Positions 34,051 through 45,942 of a DNA stretch of 64,000 bases are shown here, piece by piece. Source of the DNA: Epiperipatus broadwayi (lineage: Eukaryota; Onychophora; Udeonychophora; Euonychophora; Peripatidae); NCBI GenBank assembly GCA_028023455.1, contig JAQFVV010006231.1, positions 4,478,036 to 4,542,035 of the forward strand, read 5' to 3'. Under the pieces are notes generated by a model. The model was given only the letters and a program-made list of their open reading frames with translations, was not told where the DNA came from and ran no database searches. Made by a program: the position numbers and the translations under genes. Position 1 is the first letter of the stretch, and each line of letters starts with the position of its first letter.

Positions 34051-34689
34051 GCGTGTATCCATGCTTATTTTTAAATCTATGTACATATCTGTTTTAATGA
34101 TGAATGTAAAGTAATATTATTCATTGTATACCCATCTTTAAGTTAATTATGTTAGTTTATATGGCTGGATTTGTTAACACAGAGCTGTCTTGATCATAGT
34201 GAATGTCATTAAATTATATACCTTTGTAACAATAAACCTTCCTTTGTAACCTTTATAACAATAAACCTTCCTTTGAAAAAGAAAAAAAAAAAATCAAAAT
34301 AAGTTGATATGAAAGATTACGGTATTTCAACAGTAATACACAATATGTTTAAAAAATAAATGAAAAATATTAGATGTGAATAAATTTGTGTGTTTTTTTT
34401 TTATGTTCAGACAAAATATTTCTAGAAATCATTCCTCAGATGAAGATGGGAAATTTTGCAATGCAGCATACATAAAGATTTTGGAAATTTTAATGAAAAT
34501 CTTAAAAAGTGCCTTATTAAGTATATAAACTTCATATATTAATACTTTACATTAATAAATGAAAAAATAAAATAAACAATCAATTGGTTTATTGCTCAAG
34601 TATATATAAGAAATTTAAGTACTGGAAATAACAGAATTGGAATATAAATGTATATATAATGTTTTATTTGAACACTGAATTGTTTGTAA
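34051..34689. other. Unassigned AT-rich sequence
   Basis: A 20-bp block (ACAATAAACCTTCCTTTG) is repeated in tandem at about 34229-34276. Nothing else is recognised. Confidence 0.5.
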
Positions 34690-35040
34690 GTACAGATATA
34701 TTTATGACAAATCATATTATTAAGTAAATATAAGTTATAGAAAAGTTAATGAAAGTAAAACTAATTAGTAGATTTTCATGCAAGAAGTTAAGCCAGATGT
34801 TTTACCAGCAAATTATTTTCCTAATACTAATTTTTAAAAAGAAAACCAGATGGATTGCAGAAACAACTGAGGCCTTCAAATATTAAAAAAAAAAAAAACG
34901 TTTAAGAAAGTATACCAAAAGAGAATCAGTAAGAGTGGCCTCGATACAGAAGAAAATAAATTAATCTGAAGCATCTAATGACTGAAATAAATTCTATCAA
35001 TACATTTCATTATTATAGGTCAGAAAATGAATATAAGATT
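34690..35040 (+). repeat. Dispersed repeat of unknown type, copy 1
   Basis: Diverged but collinear with 42385-42720: both have TATTTTCCTAA, an A-rich block with ACCAGATRRATT, a GAAGAAA/GAAGAG block, TTCTGATGCA-like words and TCAGAAAATGAA in the same order and spacing. There is no open frame. It may be the 3' end of an unidentified retroelement. Confidence 0.55.
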
Positions 35041-35440
35041 TTTACAGGCCATGCGTGTATTATCAGTTTAAATAAATTTTTAACAAGTTCTTGAATGAAT
35101 AGTTATTATGCATTTTATAAAATTGTAACTAATTAACTGCTATCATCAACAAATATTATAATCTTAAATTTAGTTTATAATCTTTCTTGACATATTTTAG
35201 TATCAGGGGGTCATGATACAAATAAGGTAATAAATTACTGCCTTTTCAGAGTTTAAAACTCAATAATAACTGGCAGAATCAAAGGAGATGAACCATTAAA
35301 TAAAACAAACCTTAATTAATTTTAAAAAACTAGTGAAATTTGGCAATATGGAGATGAACCATTAAGTAACAAAACTTCTGGCCAAATAAAAGATTGGCCT
35401 GCTATACCAGGGCAAAGACTATATAATAAAATTCTCATTC
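35041..35440. other. Unassigned AT-rich sequence
   Basis: Nothing recognised. Confidence 0.5.
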
Positions 35441-35444
35441 ATTA

Positions 35445-37865
35445 GCATCATTTCCATCCATTATTGATTCACGTTAAGTTCCTTTTCAATGTTTTTTTTC
35501 TGATTGTTGGTCTCTCTTCACACAGCAAATATTTTTATTTCATTTATTCATCTCACATATGGTTTCTTTCTGGGTCTTTTGAATCTCTTGGGATCCACTT
35601 TGAGATTGAAACTGTTCATCTATTATCAGCTTTTCTATCAATATTCCCAGCCCAGTTTCATTTTAATTTTTTAAAATTCTTTCAATGATGTCAGTGATAT
35701 CTGTTGTTTCTCTTAATCATGTATTTCATTCTCGATCTCTTCTTATTGTTTTTAACAAAATATCTATCCATATTTTGATGACTGATCAGTATCCATGCAT
35801 CAGATCTATAAACAAGAACTAGTAAACACATCTATTGGACTTCTTTTTCAAACACAAAGGCATATTTCTACCAAAAGCACTTTATACAAGTTTTAATTCT
35901 ATGGTTAATTTCATTTATTGTGTTTCCAATTGCATTAATAATCTGCCCAAGTATTTGTAATTATTAACTTTTCAAATTCATGATTATCTATCTTTATTTT
36001 CTTTTTCTGAAAAGCTCCATTAAACATTATTTGAGTCCTGAGTATTTATCTGTAGTCCTATTTTCTTTCAACATTTCCTGATATTCTGAAGCATTCTACA
36101 AAATTTTACTTTTATTTCCTTAGCTTTCCATTTTAATAAACAAAATACATATGGTAAAACGGCTGTAAAAATGTTTTGGAGATATGGAATCACTTTGTCA
36201 CAAATCTTTTTTATTGTTAATTTTCTTAGTATCACCATATATTCTTCAAAATATAACAATATTTTGGTCTATATCTTGATAATTCAATGTGTTAATCATT
36301 GCAGAAATGTTGATAGAATCAAATACTTTTTATAATCTACATATCCAAAACATAATGGCAACTTGTATTCACTGTCTCTCAATACTTGGATCTGATCCAC
36401 TGTGCTTAACTCACTTTTAAATCCAGTTAGTTTTTATGTTATTTAAAATCCAAATTTCACTGTAGATGAGTTGCAATTATCTTAGTAAAAATTTTGCACA
36501 GAACTGATAAAATATTGATAGGTCAGTAATTTTAATATCTTCTTTATTACCTTTCTTAAATATCAATATTAGTTAGTGCAGCTTTCTTCCAATCATCTAG
36601 TATATTTTTATCATTTAAATATGTGATATATAACTTGGCTAATGATTTTTCTATTTTTTCACTAGTGTTTTTTAAACTATTAATTATAATTCTATCATTT
36701 CCTGAAATTTTCCCCTTTATAGACTTAATTGCGCATCTCATTTTTCTTTAAAATGTTGGGCAGTTCACATGTAATAACTACAGGGGATACTTTGTTTTTT
36801 GTTCTTCATTACTAAGTAATTCTTTATAGAACTTTTCCACACATTTTATGATGTCATCTTTCTTTTTAACAATAGTTCCATCTTTTCATCTTATTGCAGA
36901 AGTAACTTTCATTTCAATACCAAGGTGTTGTTTTACACTTTTGCGACTTTTATTCTCTTCTATTGCTTTCCTTGTCAATTCGCAATTATACTTTCTTATA
37001 TCATTATTAATACTTTTTCAAATCATTTCATTGGAATATTTATTGGTAAATTTCTGGGTGGGAGGTTATTAGCTATCTTTATTGCAGTTCTTAATAGTAT
37101 ATCAGTTAGCTTCTCTTTGATTTTGAACCATCTTCATAATATGTTAATATTTTAAATTGATTTACAAGTTCTAATTTAAATTCAATGGAGTTTATTCTGA
37201 AGATTAGGAATATGAAATATTAATATTTCCTTAATAATTTTTATTATCACAGTTTTGCATTAACACATATCTGACATCTCATTCATCAGTGATTAGTTCC
37301 CATATTGAAACTATTAAGATCATTACAATCTTATAATACATCATTTCTGAAAGTCATAATATAATCCAATTCTTCTGTATCTTTATTTGGTTATTTACAA
37401 GTCCATTGCTGATAGTATTTTTATCAAAGAATTTATAATATACAGTGTTTCTCTTTCTGTTTGTATCCTCTTTCATTTCTATCACTATAACCAAAATTAC
37501 CCACAGCACTTTCATCTTACAATCTATTTCAATTCTAGCATTAATCTCCTATAACAATTTTAAAATGTTGCTTAACCTGATCAAAAACATTTTGTAAATC
37601 TGTATAAAAATTATTTACTTCTCATCACAATTAAAACTTATTGGAGTATAAATATGGTATCTTCCATTAATTTGAATAACCAATCTTCTTATTCTATCTG
37701 ATACACCCTCAATCCATTTTTTATTTATAATGAATCCTGCTACATTTCTGTTTCCAATATTTATGCTTTTATAGTATAATACTCTATCTGCCTTTTAAAT
37801 CAGCTCATCTTTTCTTCTAAATTTACAAAGTCCAGCAATGTTTCATTAAGTATTGACAGTTCAAA
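35445..37865 (-). mobile_element. RTE-type LINE (copy D), heavily decayed, minus strand
   Basis: Read from 37865 to 35445, it is collinear with RTE copy C: endonuclease words (37860-37450), the linker (37350-36550), RT remnants (36450-36070) and the C-terminal region (35990-35470). Only short frames survive (36741-36556, 36259-36068). The segment around 36850-37050 aligns with 17940-18140. No intact catalytic box remains. Confidence 0.8.
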
Positions 37866-38177
37866 TATTGTATCATAAGAGACATATAAATCACATTTAT
37901 TTACAGTTTACATAAACAAAAGATAAATACTTGAGAAAATCATCAGAAATAGAAATGAGAAAAGCCCTTAAGTTGAAAAAAAAAAACCCAGCAACACATT
38001 ATAAGCCAAATTAATCAAGAAATAGAAGACTGCCAGCATAATTCAATAATTATAAATATATAGTAATTTGCATAATATTAATAAATGAAACAATTATAAT
38101 TATGTGTGTATATATCACTGATAATTTATTCAAATACTATATAAAATAAATGTGTTAACAATATGTATATATATATA
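37866..38177. other. Unassigned AT-rich sequence ending in an (AT)n run
   Basis: Nothing recognised beyond the simple repeat at about 38162-38180. Confidence 0.5.
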
Positions 38178-40071
38178 TTATAATGGTCGGGAAGGATCTG
38201 AAGTTTACCAGTCTTACCATATCTGCCATACAGGGTGCCACTAGATTTCTCGAACCTAGAAAATTTATAGAGTAGGCAGATACACGCTGTTAAAAATCCA
38301 ACTTTTATTTTATTTACCATTTGCCCTTGCCACTAGCTCATGGAGTAGCAGAGGTTTTAAACTATATTTATTAAAAAAATAAACTAGATCACTGCCAGTA
38401 CTAATAACACAACAGATTTTATTAATGCACATTTAAAATTGAGGAATAAAATTTATATTTATATTTTAACATTAATCTTTAAATTTAAATTACTATTTTA
38501 AATAGACCACAAATATGGACATTTTAATAATATTTTATTTGAGCATGTTGAGTATAGATGGGCTACATAGATTTCTCACTTAAAAAAAAAAACTTATCAA
38601 GACACTCATTCAATCTCAGACTAAAAGTTCGTAGCCAAACCAATGCCTGCTTCCAGATATATAGTCACAACCAATGCAATATGAAGATGCTAGCATAAAA
38701 TCATGCCAACAGGAATGTGCATCTGACAGCATGATATTTGAAGGACATGATCCTCATCCAATACAGGAATGGGCATCTGTCTGGTGAAGGAATCAAGTAT
38801 ATAAATTAATTAAAGAGTGCTATGTATGAGGGAGAGCGGTCTTTTCTACCGACTTATAAATCCCTGTCCATAGAGCTAGAAAGGGTCAATGGTGCAGGAA
38901 ATACATCTGCGACCATTGCAACGATATGACTGTCTCTTTGGGGTCATGAATTCAGTTGGGCATGTTGAACCTGTATGCTAAACACGCTTCACATTACATT
39001 GATATAAACACCCATATATCCCTCCACAAGCATCATCCTAACTATGAAACAAATAGCCTGAAATTAACCCCTTAAAATAAACATAAACGAATTTAAACCT
39101 AGTTATTATTTTTTATCCATGCAGCTATCTACACCCAGCTTTAATTTGATACATTTTAATTAACACTTAACACACATAAAAAAAATGGAAATGATTGCTT
39201 AAACAGATGCATAAAAATTTTTTACTAATAATTGATTTGAATTCTTTAGGCCAGATACTAGTTCTTATTTTTAGCTATTAATTGCAAATTTAGGAAAAGT
39301 TCCTATTAGATAAACACAAAAGTTCATACTTTATGGATTGAGCAGATTTAGAGGTCCATCTTCATGATCACTTTTGTAGATTGTTTGTCCTTCTTTGAAA
39401 TGAAACCACTACTTGCCATGCATTTGGTCAGGAACTGTCATCCATAGGCCTCAGCTGGTTGTCTGGAAAATTAAATTTATTGCAGACTTCTACATTGTAA
39501 AAATCTTCAATATAGCTAGTTATAATGGTATATTCATAGTCAGTTCTAAGACAACAACAATTATATTCTCTCGATTTAAAAATTTGGGATTTTATACTTT
39601 TATTAGCCTCTTATCATCAAATCTTCAGATTCAACGAGCAAGATATCACTAATCTTCTTGTTTCATTTACGGCCCATGCTGTCATTTTGTGCTTACATTG
39701 GTCATTTAATTTCTTTTCATTCTCTTACCATTTAATTATTCGAGTGCCCCAAGGGCTAGTGTGCTTTAGAACAATCATTTAATTAATAAAACAATCATTT
39801 CCATTTTCTAAGATTATAGAAATCAACACTATTTTTATTTTCAAAAATATCAAATCTTTACATCTTTACTTTTTTACAAAAAAAAAAATACTTTCAAATA
39901 CTTTTATCTTTAAAATAGTTTTTAAAGTTTCCCATCTGTGCGATATATATACGTTAAACAACTTATTAATTTTCAGTTTTTAAGTTTTTTTCTTTTTAAT
40001 AAATCAATTTTTATTTACGATCTTTTTATTTTCATTTTAAAAATAATGTAACAACATTTTATATACCGTTA
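38178..40071 (+). repeat. Large direct duplication, unit 1
   Basis: About 1.9 kb that recurs at 40563-42371 with high identity. It starts at TTATAATGGTC and ends at TTATATACCGTTA. It carries a segment of roughly 95 bp (about 39650-39746) absent from unit 2. It contains a short hairpin (CAATGGT...ACCATTG near 38889-38925) and an open frame at 39413-39652 that has no known domain. The content is unidentified: no RT, transposase or gag motif. The unit could be a segmental tandem duplication, or a pair of long terminal repeats around a 490-bp interior. Confidence 0.85.
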
Positions 40072-40562
40072 CATATCAGTAAACTGCCCCAAAAAACAAA
40101 AACATTAAAAAAAAAAAGAATTTACTTAGTGTTAGTAATGACATTTTGCAAATTGATTATATTAAACTTTTTTTTTTAAAAAAAAAAAAAGACAAAACTT
40201 TGGTTAGTAATTAGAAGAAAGAAAAAAAATGCTGACTATTCTTTCCTTTTGACCGCAGCTAAGATTACACCTCGGCACAATCTCACTTAATTATTAACTT
40301 AGGCAAGTTAAACGGTTGGATTGTAAATAAGACTTTTTTTTTAAAAAAAAAATTATATTAGCTATTACATTTTATTCTTCGTATTTATCTTTACATATGC
40401 ACAATTTTTCTTACTGGCAGTACTTTTAAAACAAAATTCAAACTATAACTTTACGTTAATACAAAAAATATATACACATTTCAGAAAAAATATTACTGGC
40501 TTAATTTTCAAAATTCTCAGGGTATTTATGGTTTATTAAACATCAGCTTATGTTGGGTGGCC
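40072..40562. other. Spacer between the two duplication units
   Basis: AT-rich with several A- and T-tracts. No primer-binding site, coding motif or polypurine tract is convincing, which argues against an LTR-element interior. Confidence 0.5.
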
Positions 40563-42371
40563 AATTATAATGGTCAGGGAAGGATCTGCCATTTACCAGT
40601 CTTAACATATCTACCATACAGGGCACCACTAGATTTCTCGAACCTAAAAAATTTATAGAGTAGGCAGATACGCACTGTTAAAAATCCAACTTTTATTTTA
40701 TTGACCATTTGCCCTTGCCACTAGCTCATGGAGTAGCAGAGATTTTAAACTATATTTATTAAAAAAATAAACTAGATCACTGCCAGTACTAATAACACAA
40801 CAGATTTTATTAACGCACATTTAAAATTGAGGAATAAAATTTATATTTAGATTTTAACATTAATCTTTAAATTTAAATTACTATTTTAAATAGACCACAC
40901 ATATGGACATTTTAATAATATTTTATTTGAGCATGTTGAGTATAGATGGGCTACATAGATTTCTCACTTAAAAAAAAACTTATCAAGACACTCATTCAAT
41001 CTCAGACTAAAAGTTCGTAGCCAAACCAATGCCTGCTTCCAGATATATAGTCACAACCAATGCAATATGAAGATGCTAGCATAAAATCATGCCAACAGGA
41101 ATGTGCATCTGACAGCATGATATTATTTGAAGGACATGATCCTCATCCAGTACAGGAATGGGCATCTGTCTGGTGAAGGAATCAAGTATATAAATTAATT
41201 AAAGAGTGCTATGTATGGGGGAGAGTGGTCTTTTCTACCGACTTATAAATCCCTGTCCATAGAGCTAGAAGGGGTCAATGGTGCAGGAAATACATCTGCG
41301 ACCATTGCAATGATATGACTGCCTCTTTGGGGTCATGCATTCAGTTGGGCACATTGCCCTGTATGCTAAGCATGCTTCACATTACATTGATATAAACACC
41401 CATATATCCCTCCACAAGCATCATCCTAACTATGAAACAAATAGCCTGAAATTAACCCCTTAAAATAAACATAAAAGAATTTAAACCTAATTATTAATTT
41501 TTATCCATGTAGCTATCTACACCCAACTTTAATTTGATACATTTTAATTAATATTTAACACATACACACACACAAAAAAAAATGGAAATGATTGCTTAAA
41601 CAAATGCATAAAAAAATACTAATAATTGATTTGAATTCTTTAGGCCAAATAATAGTTCTTATTTTCAGCTATTAATTGCAAATTTAGGAAAAGTTCCTAT
41701 TAGATAAATACAAGAGTTCATACTTTAAGGATTGAGCAGATTTAGAGGTCCATCTTCGTGATCACTTTCATAGATTGTTTGTCCTTCCTTGAAATGAAAC
41801 CACTACTTGCCATGCATTTTGTCAGGAACTGTCATCCAGAGCCTCAGCTGGTTGTCTGGAAAATTAAATTTATTGCAGACTTCTACATCGTGAAAATCTG
41901 CAATATAGCTAGTTATAATGGTATATTCATAGTCAGATCTAAGACAACAACAACTATATTCTCTCAATTTAAAAATTTGGGGTTTTATACTTTTATTAGC
42001 CTCTTATCATCAAATCTTCAAATTCAACGAGCAAGATTATCACTAGTGCCCCAAGGGCTAGGGTGCTTTAGAACAATCATTTAATTAATAAAACAATCAT
42101 TTCCATTTTCTAAGATTATAGAAATCAACACTATTTCTAATTTCAAAAAATATATCTTTACATCTTTACTTTTTTACAAAAAAAAAAAAATACTTTCAAA
42201 TACTTTTATCTTTAAAATAGTTTTTAAAGTTTCCCATCTGTGCGATATATATACGTTAAACAACTTTTAATTTTCAGTTTTTAATTTTTTTTCTTTTTAA
42301 TAAATCAATTTTTATTTACGATCTTTTTATTTTCATTTTAAAATAATGTAATGGCATTTTATATACCGTTA
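40563..42371 (+). repeat. Large direct duplication, unit 2
   Basis: Second copy of 38178-40071, offset by about 2385 bp. Differences are mostly single bases and small indels, for example a CA-repeat expansion at about 41562-41574. Its open frame (41758-42084) is extended at both ends relative to unit 1 because of the deletion, so the frame is not conserved as such. There is no recognisable product. Confidence 0.85.
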
Positions 42372-42384
42372 TAATATATATATC

Positions 42385-42720
42385 ACAAATAATTCTATTA
42401 AATATCTATAGGTTATAGAAGAGTTAATTAGAATAAAACTAGTTACTAGACTTTTGGGGCAAGAAATTAAACCAATTGTTTTTCTAGCATATTATTTTCC
42501 TAAATATTAATTTAGAGATTTAAAAAAAAGACCAGATAAATTTGAGAAAATAATTGAAGTCTACAATACTACAAATAAATAATGGTTTAATCAATAATAG
42601 AAGTGAAAGGAACATCCCATGATACAAAAGAAGAGTAATTATTCTGATGCAGCTAGCCACTGAAGCATATTATCCAGTGCATTTCACTATTGTAAGTCAG
42701 AAAATGAACATAACTCATAA
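42385..42720 (+). repeat. Dispersed repeat of unknown type, copy 2
   Basis: Collinear with 34690-35040 at moderate identity. It lies immediately after the large duplication. Confidence 0.55.
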
Positions 42721-43101
42721 GTTACATCATCTTTAATATTATATATGTACATCTATGGCTATGTTGTCAATATAATTTTTATTTGCGAATCTTGAATAGA
42801 ATACCTATTATAAATTTATTTATTTATTTGAACATCAATAGATTCCGAATAAGGGAATAGTCTTACCTAAGTTCAATATGCAGAAAAAACCATGAGAACA
42901 AATTTTGAGACAATAAGACCATCTTATTTTTTATGTGCAATATTAGCATAACTTTTTGTTTTAAAAGAAACTTACATAATGGTGGTAGACTTACAAAAAA
43001 ATAAAGTTGGATGTCGCATGACCTAATTTAGGCTTGTATTACAAATGTTATATATAGAGCTTGCAAATAAGCTCTTAACAAGCTTTGTAGAATATCTCCA
43101 A

Positions 43102-43139
43102 CCCCAAACCAGTTTCTGCTACTGGTGTCCTCAGTGAGG
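43102..43139 (-). ncRNA. Hammerhead-like motif in the inverted unit (family 1b)
   Basis: On the minus strand, stem I is CCTCA (43139-43135) with TGGGG (43106-43102). The core is CTGAGGA (N7 = G), followed by a weakened stem II with loop CAGTA, then GAAAC. The cleavage triplet reads GTT instead of GTC, which still satisfies NUH. It is slightly degraded compared with the two plus-strand motifs. Confidence 0.6.
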
Positions 43140-43630
43140 TGCTAGATATTCAAGCATTAGATTAAAAATACCAGGACAAGCCCAACACTTTATCTAATGG
43201 ATAACTATTAAGTAGAAAATTTGAAATTTTCAGTTATCCATATGTCTTCCAATTCAGCTAACTTAAATAGCCATATGGAACTGAACTAAGTTCAGATACA
43301 CCATATATTAATAGCTTTAGCAATATAAAATCGACAAAGCTTTAATAGCCAAAAAAAAAAATCAAGTCAGATGTCACATGACCTACTTTAAAAAGCTTTT
43401 ATTACAAATGTTATATATAGAGCTTGCAAATAAGCTAAATATTGATAAAGCTATTAATATATGGTGTATCTGGACTTAGTTCAGTCCCAGATGGCTATTT
43501 AAGTTAGATAGCTGGCTTGCAAGACATATGGATGTCTGAAGATTTCAGATTTTCTACTTAATAGTTATCCATTAGATGAAATGCTGAACTTGACCTGGTA
43601 TTTTTAATATAATGCTTGAATATCCTAGCA

Positions 43631-43668
43631 CCTCACTGAGGATGCCAGTAGCAGAAACTGGTCTGGGG
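43631..43668 (+). ncRNA. Hammerhead ribozyme motif, unit 1 (family 1b)
   Basis: Stem I is CCTCA (43631-43635) with TGGGG (43664-43668). The core is CTGAGGA (43636-43642). Stem II is TGC/GCA with loop CAGTA, followed by GAA and stem III in ACTGGT. Cleavage is predicted after C43663. Every core position fits the consensus. Confidence 0.7.
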
Positions 43669-44007
43669 TTGAAGGTATTCTGCAAATCTTGTTAAGAGCT
43701 TATTAGTGAGCTCTATATATAACATTTGTAATACTAGCTTGTTAAATTAGGTCAGATGATATCTGACTTGACTTTTTTGTAATTTTATTTTTTGTTATTA
43801 AGGTTTTGCTGATTTTACATTGTTATAGCTATTAATATATAGTGTATCTGAACTTAGTTCAGCCCCATATGGCTATTTAAGTTAGATAGCTGGATTGGAG
43901 ACATATGGATGTCTGAAAGAAATTGATTTTCTACTTAACAGTTATCCATTAGATAAAGTAATGGACTTGTCCTGACATTTTAAATCTAATGCTTGAATAT
44001 CCTAGCA

Positions 44008-44045
44008 CCTCACTGATGATGCCAGTAGCAGAAACCAGTCTGGGG
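44008..44045 (+). ncRNA. Hammerhead ribozyme motif, unit 2 (family 1b)
   Basis: Stem I is CCTCA (44008-44012) with TGGGG (44041-44045). The core is CTGATGA (44013-44019), the most common natural form. Stem II is TGC/GCA with loop CAGTA, followed by GAA and stem III in ACCAGT. Cleavage is predicted after C44040, exactly 377 nt after the site of the previous unit. Confidence 0.72.
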
Positions 44046-44362
44046 TTGAGAATATTCTGCAAAGCTTGTTAAGAGCTTATTTGTGAGCTCTATATATAAC
44101 AATGGTGATAGATATATAAAAAAGGAAATTTTTATTTGAGCAAATATTGATAGATCTAAAAAACTTAAAAAAAAAACAAGAAAAGGAAAACTTAAGTTTT
44201 CTCTGAAGGTTTGTGATGATGGTGTTTTAATTGTATTTTTATATTGGACTATTTCCATCATCTAATATATGTATTAAATGTCTTTAAAAAAATTTAACTT
44301 TATTTAAATATTCCAAATACATTAATCTGTTAATAATAGCACATCAAACAGGTTAGTATATG

Positions 44363-44403
44363 CACAATGTTTCGAGATATTAATCTTGCCTCTTTTTCAG
44401 GTG
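44363..44403 (-). ncRNA. Degraded hammerhead-like motif (family 3)
   Basis: On the minus strand, CAC then CTGAAAA, a hairpin, CGAAACATT, then GTG. The invariant G8 of the core is changed and stem I has only three pairs. It is the counterpart of 45943-45985. Confidence 0.35.
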
Positions 44404-44431
44404 TTGATGGTCTTACCAGTGACAATACTAG

Positions 44432-44515
44432 CATGGGATTCAAACCTGTGTCCTTAGATTCTTGAGTTTTGAATTTTAAAGTAACATTCTAACCAACTGA
44501 GCCATCCTGCCAAAG
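44432..44515 (-). other. tRNA-like sequence in the inverted terminal repeat
   Basis: On the minus strand, the A-box-like TGGCTCAGTTGGTTAGA lies at about 44504-44488 and the B-box-like GGTTTGAATCCC at about 44446-44435. The stems are imperfect and it belongs to a repeat, so it is not a functional tRNA. It may serve as an internal pol III promoter. Confidence 0.6.
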
Positions 44516-44649
44516 GCAACTGTCTGTAGTAATTTCATATACTTAGCTATGATATTCCGCCTGATTTCTCCACTTTTTCCTTTAATCAAGAACATGTATA
44601 ATGGAACTATTAACATTCTGCATAAAAACAAACTACTTTCAATATAACA

Positions 44650-45720
44650 CAGAATTCTTTCCAACAAAATCAAGGAATGGCTATGGGATCACCATTGTTT
44701 CCCCTGATTAGCAATATTTACACGAAAGATTTGAAACCTTAGCCATAAAAACTACTCCATATCCACCCAAATTATGGCTTTGCTATCTGGATGATACATT
44801 TTTTGTATGGCCACATGGTGAAGCACTGCTATAAACTTTCTGTAAACACATCAACAATATATCCCCTTTAATTAAATTCACAATAGAATCAGAACAAGAA
44901 CAAAAATTGGCATTCTTAAGATGTTCTTGTGGCAAGACTCACTCATGGCAAAACCAAAACTACAGTTTACCAAAAACCTACACATACAGGAAAATACCTA
45001 GCCTATACATCCAATCACACCAGAAATACAAAACATGGATGTTCTTGTGACAAGACTCCCTCATGGCAAAACCAAAACTACAGTTTACCAAAAACCTACA
45101 CATACAGGAAAATACCTAGCCTATACATCCAATCACACCAGAAATACAAAACTTGGAGTTATATTATCACTATGGAACAGAACAAAAGAAGTTTGTTCAG
45201 AAACCAGCGATTTGGAAAAAGAAAAGATCTATATAGAACAAACTCTTATGAAAAATGGTTATCCATCAGCTGGTATTAAGAAAACTTTGAAAAGACAAAA
45301 CGATTAATCAAGAGAAAAGACAATTATTGGTACTGTAGTGTACCCATACATTCCAAAAATAACAGACAATAGGAAAATCTGCAATCAGTATAACATCAGA
45401 ACAGCTTTCCAAAGTAATACCACACTATGAGGAATTCTAACATCTACAAAGCCTAAATTCGAAATGATAAAAAGAAACAACTGCATCTATGAAATACTGT
45501 ATGAATGTGGAAGAATATGTATTGGTGAGACCAGTCATCCCACTGAAAAGCACTTGCAAGAACACAAACTGATGATTAGAAGAGATGCATGTGCCAATGG
45601 ACATATGTTCAATTGAGAAAATACAAAAAATATTAGATAGAGAAGAAAAGGTAGAAAGAAGAAAATTTAAAGAACTTGCTCACATGACAATGGCAAAAAA
45701 TCATGTAAGTCAACCCAGGG
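44650..45720 (+). pseudogene. Penelope-type reverse transcriptase and GIY-YIG endonuclease, broken
   Basis: RT blocks: QGMAMGSP at 44671-44694, then YLDD at 44784-44795 (LCYLDDTFFVW). Next comes a K-P-T-H-T block (QKPTHTGKYLAY, seen twice because of a 118-bp tandem duplication starting at 44920 and 45038), then MKNGYPSAG at about 45250. The GIY-YIG domain follows at 45482-45610: CIYEI...GRICIGE and KHLQEHK. The RT N-terminus is missing. Stops and at least three frame changes are present, and the 118-bp duplication itself shifts the frame. The order RT then GIY-YIG defines Penelope-like elements. Confidence 0.82.
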
Positions 45721-45832
45721 TGACTATATGTAATGTATGAAAACCATTAATCAACTTTGCTCTTAGGAAAAAGTGGAGAAATCAGAAGGAACATCATAGG
45801 TAAGTATATGAAATTACTACAGACTGTTGCCT

Positions 45833-45917
45833 ATGGCAGGATGGCTCAGTTGGTTAGAGCATTACCTTAAAATTCAAAATTCAAGAATCTAAGGATCCAT
45901 GTTTGAATCCCATGCTA
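45833..45917 (+). other. tRNA-like sequence in the direct terminal repeat
   Basis: A-box-like TGGCTCAGTTGGTTAGAG at 45842-45859 and B-box-like GTTTGAATCCC at 45901-45911. The spacing is long for a tRNA without an extra arm. It probably entered the element from a tRNA gene or SINE and could drive pol III transcription of the terminal repeat. Confidence 0.6.
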
Positions 45918-45942
45918 GTACTGTCATTGGTCAGGCCAGCAA

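Larger units (their letters stand above)
42990..44101 (+). mobile_element. Retrozyme-like element (family 1b) with three hammerhead motifs
   Basis: It contains one inverted unit (about 42990-43350), an inverted partial piece (about 43365-43440), and then two direct units. The direct units start at about 43457 and 43834 and have the same internal order, a period of 377 bp. Each full unit carries a hammerhead-like motif, on the minus strand in the inverted unit and the plus strand in the other two. ATGGTGGTAGA (42979-42989) and ATGGTGATAGA (44102-44112) form an 11-bp target duplication with one mismatch. There is no meaningful open frame. Tandem monomers with one type-I hammerhead each are the hallmark of animal retrozymes; similar pseudo-LTR layouts occur in Penelope-like elements. 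Confidence 0.75.
44229..44583 (-). repeat. Penelope-like terminal repeat, inverted copy
   Basis: Reverse complement of 45765-46120 with moderate divergence. In it lie the tRNA-like sequence (44432-44515, minus) and the hammerhead-like motif (44363-44403, minus), the latter with a mutated core (CTGAAAA). Confidence 0.8.

Noticed and set aside
39413-39652. Possible gene in the duplicated region, also at 41758-42084
   Set aside because: The two units do not keep the same frame ends, no domain is visible, and the sequence around is equally conserved outside the frame.
38178-42371. LTR retrotransposon
   Set aside because: No gag, RT, primer-binding site or clear TG...CA ends were found; the two units could equally be a segmental duplication.
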